Shown here: piece by piece, positions 1 to 7,594 of the stretch
Numbering within the stretch: position 1 is the first letter of the stretch
Layout: each line of letters opens with the position of its first letter
Source: SLJN01 sp964505385
GTDB taxonomy: Bacteria > Bacteroidota > Rhodothermia > Balneolales > Natronogracilivirgulaceae
Direction: 5' to 3'
DNA: 15,124 nucleotides
Assembly (NCBI GenBank): GCA_964505385.1
Contig: CAZDIA010000057.1
Span: 1 to 15,124, forward strand
Made by a program: the position numbers and the translations under genes
Notes under the pieces: generated by a model
Databases searched by the model: none
Told to the model about the DNA's origin: nothing
What the model saw: the letters and a program-made list of their open reading frames with translations, nothing else

Positions 1-6
1 TCACTC

Positions 7-41
7 CCTCAATTACCCAATCCCTTAATCCCTAAAACCTG
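7..41. repeat. Degenerate 8-base tandem tract at the left edge
   Basis: Read in steps of eight from position 10, the sequence gives CAATTACC, CAATCCCT, TAATCCCT and AAAACCTG, a decaying octamer series that runs into the 64-base element at 23-86. The 14 bases at 7-20 (CCTCAATTACCCAA) recur in the same orientation at 15054-15067 near the other end of the window. Nothing here looks coding. The function is unknown. Confidence 0.55.
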
Positions 42-86
42 CCCAGGGGCTCCCTTCGGTCGCTGACCTGGCAGGTGGGCGTTGCC
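23..86 (-). repeat. 64-base REP-like element, left copy; possible terminator
   Basis: This GC-rich element is the reverse complement of 14950-15013, with one mismatch in 64 positions (56 against 14980). On the minus strand it contains ACCTGCCAGG (76-67) and CCTGGGCAGGT (47-37), which pair with one bulged G around a loop of about 19 bases and are followed by a short T-run (37-34). It starts about 40 bases after the stop codon of the minus-strand gene at 128-1495, in the orientation expected of an intrinsic terminator for that gene. The T-run is short, so termination is inference. Two copies in 15 kb suggest a dispersed family of the REP type. No RAYT transposase is present in the window. Confidence 0.75.
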
Positions 87-104
87 TGACTTCATTATTT
101 CCTT

Positions 105-120
105 TGTCACTCTGTCACTC
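105..120. repeat. Two exact copies of the octamer TGTCACTC
   Basis: TGTCACTC occurs twice in tandem directly downstream (minus sense) of the gene at 128-1495. The minus-strand reading, GTGACAAAGG at 110-101, also occurs at 14941-14950 just before the right copy of the 64-base element, so the similarity between the two ends of the window extends beyond the 64 bases. Confidence 0.5.
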
Positions 121-127
121 AACAACC

Positions 128-1495
128 CTATAAGTTGCAACTCCCATGATGATGCCCCAGAAAATCCTGCATCGGAGTTTCGGAATCTTCGTCGATCTCA
201 AACCGGTGTGTCTGCATCTCTTCTTTCTGGGCGGCCGGGAAAAGGATGTTATTCAGGATCAGCCGGTAGCCGGGGCTGTTGGGGTGGAGTTCGAGGTCAG
301 TAGGCGGATCGCCGACACGGTGGGTGTAATCCTCAGGATCATGACCGCCATAAAAAGTGAAGGTTCCTTCGCCGTAATTCCCGTGAATATACTTTGCTTC
401 ATCCCGGCCTGAAGTTTGCCCCATTACGACCACCTGATCTTTGATTGTGTCTTTCTGAAAGGCGGTTGTCTGCCCGTAAAAACCGCGGATACTGCTCACG
501 TGGTTTTGAGTCAGCATGGTTGGGACCGGATCCCATTTGGCGGAAAAATCGAAAAGTGTGAAAAAGTCCATTTCCTGATCCACTTCCTGTAATCGCACCT
601 GGGTGTCGGTGATGTCGATATTGCCGTGCTCGTACTCGGATGCAACCAGATTCACCTCAAAATCCTCAAAGGCGAGTGTATTGGAATAGTCGAGTTTTTC
701 ATTGGCGTTCGGATCGTGCGGGTATCCGTCGATTTCTTCGGGGATGATATCAATACCTTCAGCTGCCAGTGCGATATCAAAGGTGTCGGTGCCGGAGCAC
801 ATGGCAAACAGAAACCCCCCGGCTCCAATGTAATCTTTAATTTCATGGACCACAGCCAACTTCATCTCGGCTACACGGTCAAAACCAAGGTTCTCAGCCA
901 TTTCTTCCAGATCGCGTACCTGCCGTATGTACCAGGGCTGGTTACGGTAAGTTCCCCAGAACTTGCCGTGCTGCCCTGTAAAATCCTCATGATGAAGATG
1001 GAGCCAATCATAATCGTCCAGCCCCTCCTCTAAAACCTCTTCATTATAAATCACATCGTATGGTACGTCGGCATGGGTTAGCACATTGGTAACCGCATCA
1101 TCCCATGGCAAAGAGTGATCGGGAGCATATACAGCTATTTCGGGAGCCTCTTCGAGATCAATCGCCGCCATATTCACGTTGGGCTGCTCTACTTCTTCAA
1201 CAATCTGTTCAGCCTGGGATGCGGAAATGGATTCAGTATGAACGCCGAGTCTTCTGCTTTTACGTTCAATTTCATTCTGGTTTTGCGCCAGAAAACTGCC
1301 GCCGCGATAATTTAAAAGCCATTTCCCCTCATATCCGTCGTGGAGGTGATTATAAATCAATCCGTAAGCTTTCAGGTGTTCGGTTTGATCTTCATCCATA
1401 GGGACGAGTACATACCCACCGCTTTGAGTGGTTGCCACTCCTGAGGTGAGAATCGCGATACCGAGAAGGAATATGAGATTGCTTATTAATTTCAT
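128..1495 (-). CDS. Secreted 'asparagine synthetase B'-like protein, amidotransferase-like fold, function unknown
   Basis: The product has 455 residues and a clear signal peptide (hydrophobic residues 5-21, likely cleavage near GVA-TT at 21-22), so it is exported. It resembles a family commonly labelled asparagine synthetase B in Bacteroidota-like genomes. However, no N-terminal MCG nucleophile and no SGGxDS PP-loop of a true AsnB can be seen. What is visible is a YxLVPMD segment (28-34), LLNYRGGSF (60-68), WLHLHHEDFTGQ (164-175), and GGFLFAMCSGTD (226-237), where C233 sits in a turn resembling the nucleophile elbow of class I glutamine-amidotransferase or ThuA-like folds. A GxxTFYGGHDPEDY segment near the C-terminus supplies conserved-looking His and Asp. 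The ATG overlaps the stop of the TPR gene upstream (ATGA, 4 bases), implying translational coupling. The stop is TAG. The fold and the doubt about AsnB activity are inferences from motifs. Confidence 0.8.
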   Translation of the reverse strand: MKLISNLIFLLGIAILTSGVATTQSGGYVLVPMDEDQTEHLKAYGLIYNHLHDGYEGKWLLNYRGGSFLAQNQNEIERKSRRLGVHTESISASQAEQIVEEVEQPNVNMAAIDLEEAPEIAVYAPDHSLPWDDAVTNVLTHADVPYDVIYNEEVLEEGLDDYDWLHLHHEDFTGQHGKFWGTYRNQPWYIRQVRDLEEMAENLGFDRVAEMKLAVVHEIKDYIGAGGFLFAMCSGTDTFDIALAAEGIDIIPEEIDGYPHDPNANEKLDYSNTLAFEDFEVNLVASEYEHGNIDITDTQVRLQEVDQEMDFFTLFDFSAKWDPVPTMLTQNHVSSIRGFYGQTTAFQKDTIKDQVVVMGQTSGRDEAKYIHGNYGEGTFTFYGGHDPEDYTHRVGDPPTDLELHPNSPGYRLILNNILFPAAQKEEMQTHRFEIDEDSETPMQDFLGHHHGSCNL

Positions 1496-3468
1496 GATGC
1501 CTGTTGCTGTTCTTCAAGTTCACGGATGTAGTTTCTTGCTTCTGACGCGTAAAAACCTTGCGGGAATTCCATTAATAGCTCTTCGTATAACTCAATGATC
1601 TGTGAGTTGTTTTCAGGAAAGTTCAGGTTGAGTTCACCGGCAATATTAGGAAGGAGTGATTCTATGGTTTCTGAAGCGGAGGCGATTTCTTCATCAGAAT
1701 CGTAATCTTCCTTCAGCAGATGATGTGCGATCCTTGCGCGCTCCCACAGGATCTGTTCTTTTCGGGAGGGATTCAGATTATCATACGGGATGTAGTCAAG
1801 CAGGGCAAGGGATGCTGCCGGCGATGACCGGGCAAGCAGATTTAACCCTGCCAGCAGCGTTTCAGTATTCAGCGGTGATTGGGCATATTCCGTGAGTAAC
1901 TCTTCAATCAGATTACCGGCTTCATCATAATTTCCGCGGTGCAGCTCATGCTGAGCTTGGGCGAACAACTCAAGATCCGGGAGCACTTCATCCTGCTGTG
2001 TTCCTTCCTGAATCCACAAACGCAGTTGAAGGGCGTCATTCGCGTAAAAGGAAGTATACTGGCGTTCAAGTGCCCGAAGCTGCATTTTGGCATATTCAAA
2101 ATCACCGCTGAAGAAATCGCTGAGGCTCAGATAGTAGTTTGTCTGCTCAGCCATTTCTCCCAGACGAAACATCCGGTTGCTTTGCGTCAGTGCAATTCGC
2201 GCTCTTCCGAACTCGCCTTCAAAGAGTTTGATCCGCCCTTCAATAAACTTATGGTAAGCCTGCATTTCCTGAGTGCTGCTGAACGCTTCCAGTTTATCGG
2301 CATACCGGCGGGCTTTTTCCACATCATGCAGGTAATCAAGAGCAAGCTCGCTTTGGATTACAAGCACTTGACCCATCCGCTCATAGGAGGGATATTCGTC
2401 GGTCAGTTTTTCGAGCATATCAGCTGCGTTTTCATACAGAGGCTGCAGCCGGTTGCCATAAGCTTCATTCGCAGTTATGAGATAACGCGCCCACTGCTGG
2501 TAGGTATCAGCAAGCTCTTCCATACTTCGGGAGCGCATGTCGTGTTCCGACTGATCGATATAGTGCATGTAAGCATCTTCAGCCAGTTCGAATTCATGTT
2601 CTCCCCGCAGGTTGCGGGCAAGATCGAACACCGCATAATCACCCTCCCCGGTTTGATGCTCTTCAATTGACTTGGCGGTTGAAAGCGCACGGTCAAATAA
2701 TCCGCGTTCAGTGTAAAGCCAAGTCAGTAAGTTGCGATAAATATTTGCTGTTTCGGGGCTGGTGCGATGTTCATCGACGGCATCTTCAGTTTCAAGTATG
2801 GCTACATCATATAGTTGCTGCTCATCAAAGCGGATGATCTGCCGCTGGATAGTGTGTTTGTAGTGCTCATTATCCTCTAAAAGCAACAGAAATTCTTGCA
2901 TAGCCTCCTCGTATCTTGAGGCGGCCAGATAACTTTCTGCAAGTTCATTGACAAATAGTGTTTCATTGTTGAGCTCTTCACGTGCTATCTGATATATTTC
3001 GATAGCTCCTTCATAATCACGGCGGTCGCGCATAGCGGAAGCTACCTGCCGGTAGGTACTGGTATCTGACGGGTATCTTGAAACAATGTCGTTCCAAACC
3101 TCCATTGCGTTATCGCGGTCGCCGGCATAATGGTACAATTCGCCAAGCTGAATTTTGGTGCCGATATCATCTGGTTGGCTGTCCAGGCGCTCCTTTGTGA
3201 TTTCGATAGCTCTTTCAAAATCACGAAGGTGAATAAGAGCTTCAATGGTATTTTCAAATACAGGGTCAGAATCGGGGTTATCCTGAAGTAATTCGTAAAA
3301 AATCTCGAACGCGCGTTCGTATTCCCCCTCGCGCATTAGCTCGCTGGCAACCCGGTAATCATCCGAAGCTTGTTGGGCCAGAGCGGTATCAGATATAAAT
3401 GAGCCAAAACTGATACAAAAAGCTAAAATGATGGGAGTAATGCGCATAAGAGTTAGATGGTTAAACAT
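1492..3468 (-). CDS. Exported tetratricopeptide-repeat protein
   Basis: This 658-residue protein starts with a signal peptide (hydrophobic 10-25, likely cleavage after ALA at 29-31, giving mature QQASDDY). The mature part is almost entirely helical repeats of TPR character, for example residues 36-70 (ELMREGEYERAFEIFYELL), then repeats near 73-105, 107-138, 141-170 and 175-205, with more degenerate repeats to the C-terminus. Residues near the end (LLMEFPQGFYASEARNYI) resemble the repeats of periplasmic TPR proteins such as YbgF/BamD-type scaffolds. No enzymatic motif is seen, so a periplasmic or envelope-associated scaffolding role is likely. The start overlaps the end of maf by 8 bases and the stop overlaps the next gene by 4, so the three genes form one transcription unit. 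An alternative start is the Met at residue 8, which still leaves a signal peptide. Confidence 0.85.
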   Translation of the reverse strand: MFNHLTLMRITPIILAFCISFGSFISDTALAQQASDDYRVASELMREGEYERAFEIFYELLQDNPDSDPVFENTIEALIHLRDFERAIEITKERLDSQPDDIGTKIQLGELYHYAGDRDNAMEVWNDIVSRYPSDTSTYRQVASAMRDRRDYEGAIEIYQIAREELNNETLFVNELAESYLAASRYEEAMQEFLLLLEDNEHYKHTIQRQIIRFDEQQLYDVAILETEDAVDEHRTSPETANIYRNLLTWLYTERGLFDRALSTAKSIEEHQTGEGDYAVFDLARNLRGEHEFELAEDAYMHYIDQSEHDMRSRSMEELADTYQQWARYLITANEAYGNRLQPLYENAADMLEKLTDEYPSYERMGQVLVIQSELALDYLHDVEKARRYADKLEAFSSTQEMQAYHKFIEGRIKLFEGEFGRARIALTQSNRMFRLGEMAEQTNYYLSLSDFFSGDFEYAKMQLRALERQYTSFYANDALQLRLWIQEGTQQDEVLPDLELFAQAQHELHRGNYDEAGNLIEELLTEYAQSPLNTETLLAGLNLLARSSPAASLALLDYIPYDNLNPSRKEQILWERARIAHHLLKEDYDSDEEIASASETIESLLPNIAGELNLNFPENNSQIIELYEELLMEFPQGFYASEARNYIRELEEQQQAS

Positions 3469-4075
3469 TAATTAAACCCGGTTCAGGTAAAAAACGCGGA
3501 GCGAAACGGCGTAGTTCACGATAAAACCGATTCAACGGGAAACCAACCACATTGTAATAATCTCCGTTAATGCCTGCAACCAACAGAGCTCCCCAATCAT
3601 CCTGAATGCCGTAAGCGCCGGCCTTATCCATGGGGCTGCCGGTGGAAATGTAGGCGCGGATTACGTCATCGGGGAGGGTATCAAAAGTAACATCGGTGGT
3701 TACGTGAAAACTATGCTCCCGGTAATTTTCATGTGATTCAAAATCTGCCAACGTCACACCGGTTGTAACTTGATGAGTTCGTCCGCTAAGCATTTTGAGG
3801 TATTCCAAAGCCTGGTTTTCATCCCGCGGCTTTCCAAGCAGCTGGTTGTCCAGGCTCACCACTGTATCGGCGGCGATAGTCAGATGGCCGGGATAGGAAG
3901 ATGATACCACAGCGGCTTTCTCGCGGGATAAAGTTATGGTATAGTCCTCCGGCGTTGCTGCCTCAGAAAATGCGGTTTCATCAATTTCAGCCGGAACAAT
4001 TTTGCATTCCAGTTGTATTTGCTTCATCAAAGCGTGACGGCGGGGACTTGCCGAAGCCAGTACTATGGAACTCAT
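3461..4075 (-). CDS. maf: Maf-family nucleoside triphosphate pyrophosphatase (dTTP/UTP type)
   Basis: The 204-residue product has the usual length for Maf proteins. It carries the signature ASASPRR (7-13), ADTVV with the catalytic-type Asp at residue 70, GKP (81-83), and the C-terminal DKAGAYGIQ (150-158) followed by GDYYNVVGFPL. Maf proteins cleave non-canonical or excess nucleoside triphosphates to the monophosphate and pyrophosphate. The Gln in KAGAYGIQ is characteristic of the YhdE/Maf subgroup acting on dTTP, UTP and modified pyrimidine nucleotides, rather than the YceF subgroup acting on m7GTP. It is the first gene of the overlapping set maf, TPR gene, amidotransferase-like gene. A 135-base spacer separates it from the SPOR lipoprotein gene upstream, with no clear terminator. 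The protein is cytoplasmic, unlike its two downstream neighbours. Confidence 0.93.
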   Translation of the reverse strand: MSSIVLASASPRRHALMKQIQLECKIVPAEIDETAFSEAATPEDYTITLSREKAAVVSSSYPGHLTIAADTVVSLDNQLLGKPRDENQALEYLKMLSGRTHQVTTGVTLADFESHENYREHSFHVTTDVTFDTLPDDVIRAYISTGSPMDKAGAYGIQDDWGALLVAGINGDYYNVVGFPLNRFYRELRRFAPRFLPEPGLINV

Positions 4076-4210
4076 TATATAGTGCAGGTTGTGGTTGGGA
4101 TTTTTTCGGCAGCGTGACGTTAAAAAAGAACGATTTTTATTTGGTTAGATTGCCGGACAGGCGGTACAGAAAGAAGGTGTTGTAATTTATAATCCGAAGA
4201 GGGAGGGAGA

Positions 4211-4963
4211 TTATTCGTCTATTTCTTCTTCTTCGTCGTCGTTTTCTTCTTCCTCATCATCATCATCTTCCTTTTCTTCATCCTTGTCCTCAACATCGGC
4301 TTCCTCTTCGGCAAGTTCGTCAAGTACAAGGTCTTCTTCTTCCTCCAGCGCCCGGAGTATTACGCTGGTATCTATTTGATCACGAACTACCCACGCCTCT
4401 TCAAACTTTTGCTTTACGATTTCCGAAAATGCTATGGCATCAGATCTGCTTAAAAAATCACCGACATGAACCCGGTAATTAGGCTGGCGAAATGAGATGT
4501 ACGATTCGGGTTTTGCATCAAAATCCAACGTATCAGCCCACGCTGTAAAATCCTCCTGATACTGATCCGCTTCACTCATATCACGCGTAGAGGCAATCTG
4601 AACTCTGAAACCGGAGTTGCTGATCCGACGCTCCTCTTCTTCACCGGCATCCAGGTAAGCATCGGGAACTGAGGTCTGCACATGGGCGTACTGATCCCGC
4701 AAAGAACTTCGGTATGATCTGAAGTCAATATCCATTTCACTACGCTCCACATCCACCGGCTCGGCATCCGGATCTTCGGGCATGTCATCGGGATCACGCT
4801 CGGATGGCTCTTCTACCACTTCTTCCGTCTTTTCTTCTTCCTCCTCCGGTTCTTCCTCCTCGACTATCTCTTCCGGAATACTGCATGAGGTTACAAGCAG
4901 TAAAATCAGAAAAAAGGACATCGCAGTCAGCAGTGATGTATTTTGTAATTCAGATTTTGGCAT
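4211..4963 (-). CDS. SPOR-domain lipoprotein with very acidic flanking segments
   Basis: The product has 250 residues. A lipoprotein signal with a lipobox-like VTSC and the lipidated Cys at residue 27 indicates membrane anchoring in the envelope. Residues about 118-197 look like a SPOR domain (GFRVQIAST at the first strand, YRVHVGDF at 163-170, then a helix and a final strand), a fold that binds denuded glycan strands of peptidoglycan. The segment 31-75 and the tail from about 207 to 250 are almost pure Glu/Asp. The tail is encoded by GAA/GAG/GAT/GAC runs that could slip during replication. A role in division or peptidoglycan-linked envelope organisation is inferred from the domain. The acidic segments could be salt-adaptation linkers or cation-binding regions. 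The gene stands alone, separated by spacers on both sides. Confidence 0.85.
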   Translation of the reverse strand: MPKSELQNTSLLTAMSFFLILLLVTSCSIPEEIVEEEEPEEEEEKTEEVVEEPSERDPDDMPEDPDAEPVDVERSEMDIDFRSYRSSLRDQYAHVQTSVPDAYLDAGEEEERRISNSGFRVQIASTRDMSEADQYQEDFTAWADTLDFDAKPESYISFRQPNYRVHVGDFLSRSDAIAFSEIVKQKFEEAWVVRDQIDTSVILRALEEEEDLVLDELAEEEADVEDKDEEKEDDDDEEEENDDEEEEIDE

Positions 4964-5121
4964 ATTTGCAGCGAACCATTTCGTAATAGTGATAGTGTAA
5001 CCGGAGGATTGTGTGAGATAAAGTAAACATTACACCACCGGAATAGTATAACGTATCTGTCGCCGGCGAGTTATGCAGTAATAATTGCCGTGGTTTCTGT
5101 ATAGGTACTCAGCAAAAGGGG

Positions 5122-5982
5122 TTAAAAACCCACGGGGTGCCAGGTAGTTTTGATCTCCTGAAAATCCAGTATGGTATAAGGATTTTCGAGCTTATCGGAT
5201 GACCAATCTTTAGGATGATCAAACACGACGCGTTTTACATTTAAGGATGCATTCTCCTGTATCATCTTTTCGGCTTCACTGTCTTCACCGGTGTAGTAAA
5301 CAGTATTGACATCCATATGCCGGCTCAGATGATTGATAAGCTCCGAACGATATCCGGTAAGCAGGTTCACCGTACCACCCGGCACATCAGACGAGTGCAG
5401 TACTTCCGTAAAGGAAACGGCGGGTAAAGGTTGAGATTCGGATGAAAGTACTACAGCGGTGTTGCCGCCGACAATTACGGGCATAAGTACCGAAACCAGC
5501 CCCAGCAGCGGGCTGTCATCAGGAGCGATAATCGCCACCACCCCGGTAGGTTCGGGCATGGAAAAGTTGAAATGTTGGGAGGCAACAGGATTTACCGCAC
5601 TGAAAATCTGACCGTATTTATCAGCCCAGCCGGCATAATAAAGGATGCGGTCGATAGTAGCGACTACCTCGGATTCCGCTTTTTTGTGCTGAACGCCGGA
5701 ATGAACCAGCTCAGCTTTGAATTGATCTTTCCGCCCTTCAAGAACCTCAGCAATGCGATACAGGATCTGTCCCCGGTTAAACGGGCTCCGGGCGGCCCAG
5801 CTGCCCCAGGAATCCCGGGCGCTTTTCACGGCATCCCGCACGTCTTTGCGGCTTGCGCGGCATACATTCGCAAGTTGTTTGCCTTGCTTGTTTTCTGCCA
5901 GAAAATACCTGCCTGATTCCGACCGGATAAACTTCCCGCCGGCGTACATCTTATAGGTTTTAAGGACGTCGAGTCTTTTCAT
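5122..5982 (-). CDS. Short aldehyde-dehydrogenase-like protein lacking the catalytic domain
   Basis: The 286-residue product is related over its whole length to the N-terminal, cofactor-binding half of the ALDH encoded just upstream (shared YYAGWADK, GNT, VNLLTG and YTG segments). It ends near where the ELGGK motif would begin, so the catalytic Cys region is absent. Other key positions have also changed: PWNFP is replaced by APDDSP (the oxyanion Asn becomes Asp 156), and the cofactor-binding Lys of IKPAE aligns with Leu 179. It is therefore unlikely to be an active dehydrogenase. The frame is clean and the protein ends tidily in a WHPVGF tail, which argues for a maintained short protein rather than recent truncation. 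It lies 120 bases downstream of the complete ALDH gene on the same strand. The arrangement recalls ALDH16-type enzymes, which fuse a catalytic and a degenerate ALDH unit; a partner or regulatory role is inference. Confidence 0.8.
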   Translation of the reverse strand: MKRLDVLKTYKMYAGGKFIRSESGRYFLAENKQGKQLANVCRASRKDVRDAVKSARDSWGSWAARSPFNRGQILYRIAEVLEGRKDQFKAELVHSGVQHKKAESEVVATIDRILYYAGWADKYGQIFSAVNPVASQHFNFSMPEPTGVVAIIAPDDSPLLGLVSVLMPVIVGGNTAVVLSSESQPLPAVSFTEVLHSSDVPGGTVNLLTGYRSELINHLSRHMDVNTVYYTGEDSEAEKMIQENASLNVKRVVFDHPKDWSSDKLENPYTILDFQEIKTTWHPVGF

Positions 5983-6054
5983 GTTGGCGTTTATGTAATT
6001 GTTATAAATTTGATTTATTTCTCTTTAGTCGTTTCTTCCCGATATGGACTGGTT

Positions 6055-6088
6055 GTTTGACGTTTGATGTTTGACGTTAACATCAAAC
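6055..6088. repeat. Seven-base tandem repeat with a 10-bp hairpin in the ALDH spacer
   Basis: The 120-base spacer between the two ALDH genes contains TGTTTGA, CGTTTGA and TGTTTGA in tandem (7-base period). It also contains a perfect 10-bp inverted repeat, GTTTGATGTT (6062-6071) and AACATCAAAC (6079-6088), around a 7-base loop. On the minus strand it lies shortly after the stop of the complete ALDH gene. No T-run follows, so it is not a classic terminator; it could stabilise the upstream mRNA end or simply be a decaying repeat. Confidence 0.6.
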
Positions 6089-6102
6089 CAGAATTGAGAA
6101 AA

Positions 6103-7590
6103 TCAATTCAACTTCAAATAAGGAAGCAGCCCGTGAAGACCACCTTCTCTTCCCATGCCGCTTTCCTTATAGCCGCCGAAAGGTGATGTGGGATCGAACT
6201 TGTTGAACGTATTTGCCCATACCACGCCGCTTCGCATGTTTTGTCCCATCTGAAAGATTTTGGAGCCTTTATCGGTCCAGATGCCGCTGGAAAGTCCGTA
6301 CGGGGTGTTGTTGGCTTTTTCCACAGCCTCTGCCGGGGTACGGAACGTTTGGATCGCCAGTACCGGACCGAAAATTTCACTTTGAACGATACTGTGGGAT
6401 TGTGACACATTACGGAACAGCGTCGGTTTGCACCAGTAGCCGTTAGAAGGAACTTCCGCCGAACTTTGATGCATCTCACCGCCTTCTTCCAGACCCTTTT
6501 CTATAAAGTGGTTGATCCGGTTGAGCTGTTCTTTGGAATTAATCGCTCCGATATCGGTATTTTTATCCAGAGGATCACCAACAATCAAAGTTTCGATTCG
6601 GTCTTTAAGCTTTTGATAAAGCCGGTCAGAAACTCCTTCCTGAACCAAAAGACGCGAACCGGCACAGCAAACATGTCCCTGGTTGAAGAATATTCCGTTA
6701 ATGATCCCTTCCACAGCCTGATCCAGTGCGGCGTCTTCAAATACGATATTGGCCGCTTTGCCTCCCAGTTCAAGGGTATAACTTTTACGGGTGCCGGCAA
6801 GTGACTTTTGAATGTACTTACCGACCTCCGTTGAGCCGGTGAACGCCACTTTATCAACATCAGGATGATTGACTACTTCCGCGCCGGTATCGCCTGCGCC
6901 GGTAATGATATTGACTACCCCCGGCGGCAGCCCGGCATCCTGTATCAGCTCAGCAAGTTTCATCGCCGTGAGCGGGGTGGTTTCCGCAGGTTTGATCACC
7001 ACGGTATTGCCCGTAGCGAGAGCCGGAGCAATTTTCCAGGCAGCCATCAACATCGGGAAATTCCATGGAATTACCTGCCCGGCCACACCGTACGGTTTTG
7101 GGTCAACACCCGGCACCGCGTAATGAAGTTTATCCGCCCAGCCGGCGTAATAGAAAAAGTAAGCGGCAACAAGTGGAATGTCGGCATCACGGGATTCCCT
7201 GATCGGCTTGCCGCCGTCCAGTGATTCAATTATTGCGAATTCGCGTGCGCGTTCCTGAAGCAGGCGGGCGATACGGTAGATATATTTCCCGCGCTCGCGG
7301 CCGGACAATTTGCCCCAAGTGCGGTTATAAGCGTTGCGGGCGGCTTCTACCGCTTTATCCACATCCGCACGCGTTGCCATTGCAACTTCAGCGAGCTCTT
7401 TTTCATTTGCGGGGTTCAGGGTTTTGAAATACTGGCCTTCCGCAGGCTTGGTAAACTCCCCGTTAATAAAAAGATCGTATTTCTTATTCAGTTTTATGTG
7501 ATCCGCACTTTCCGGGGCGGGGTCGTAATCCCACGCGTTTTTGAAAATTAGGTTGCCGGATCGTTGTTGAAGTTGCTTTTCTTCTAACAT
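6103..7590 (-). CDS. NAD(P)-dependent aldehyde dehydrogenase, complete catalytic enzyme
   Basis: This 495-residue protein is a full-length ALDH-superfamily enzyme. All key residues are visible: the oxyanion Asn in PWNFP (residue 177), the cofactor Lys in IKPAE (200), FTGSTEVG (250-257), the general-base Glu in LELGGK (274) and the catalytic Cys in GHVCCAG (308). EIFGPVL and SPFGGYKESGMGREGG lie near the C-terminus. An N-terminal extension of about 35 residues precedes the usual start of the fold. The start codon lies four bases after the deoC stop, so the two are co-transcribed and probably translationally coupled. DeoC produces acetaldehyde, so oxidation of acetaldehyde to acetate in deoxyribose catabolism is the most economical role; the substrate is inferred from context. 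The adjacent short ALDH-like protein may be its non-catalytic partner. Confidence 0.93.
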   Translation of the reverse strand: MLEEKQLQQRSGNLIFKNAWDYDPAPESADHIKLNKKYDLFINGEFTKPAEGQYFKTLNPANEKELAEVAMATRADVDKAVEAARNAYNRTWGKLSGRERGKYIYRIARLLQERAREFAIIESLDGGKPIRESRDADIPLVAAYFFYYAGWADKLHYAVPGVDPKPYGVAGQVIPWNFPMLMAAWKIAPALATGNTVVIKPAETTPLTAMKLAELIQDAGLPPGVVNIITGAGDTGAEVVNHPDVDKVAFTGSTEVGKYIQKSLAGTRKSYTLELGGKAANIVFEDAALDQAVEGIINGIFFNQGHVCCAGSRLLVQEGVSDRLYQKLKDRIETLIVGDPLDKNTDIGAINSKEQLNRINHFIEKGLEEGGEMHQSSAEVPSNGYWCKPTLFRNVSQSHSIVQSEIFGPVLAIQTFRTPAEAVEKANNTPYGLSSGIWTDKGSKIFQMGQNMRSGVVWANTFNKFDPTSPFGGYKESGMGREGGLHGLLPYLKLN

Positions 7591-7594
7591 AAGC

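Noticed and set aside
1939..2670. 243-residue open frame on the plus strand
   Set aside because: It is antisense to the TPR gene, which has a signal peptide, clear repeats and overlapping neighbours. The antisense product resembles no protein family.
5122..5982. Short ALDH-like gene as a frameshifted pseudogene
   Set aside because: No continuation of the catalytic domain was seen in any frame downstream (4964-5121), the frame is clean, and several active-site positions are already substituted in the retained half. A maintained non-catalytic protein fits better.
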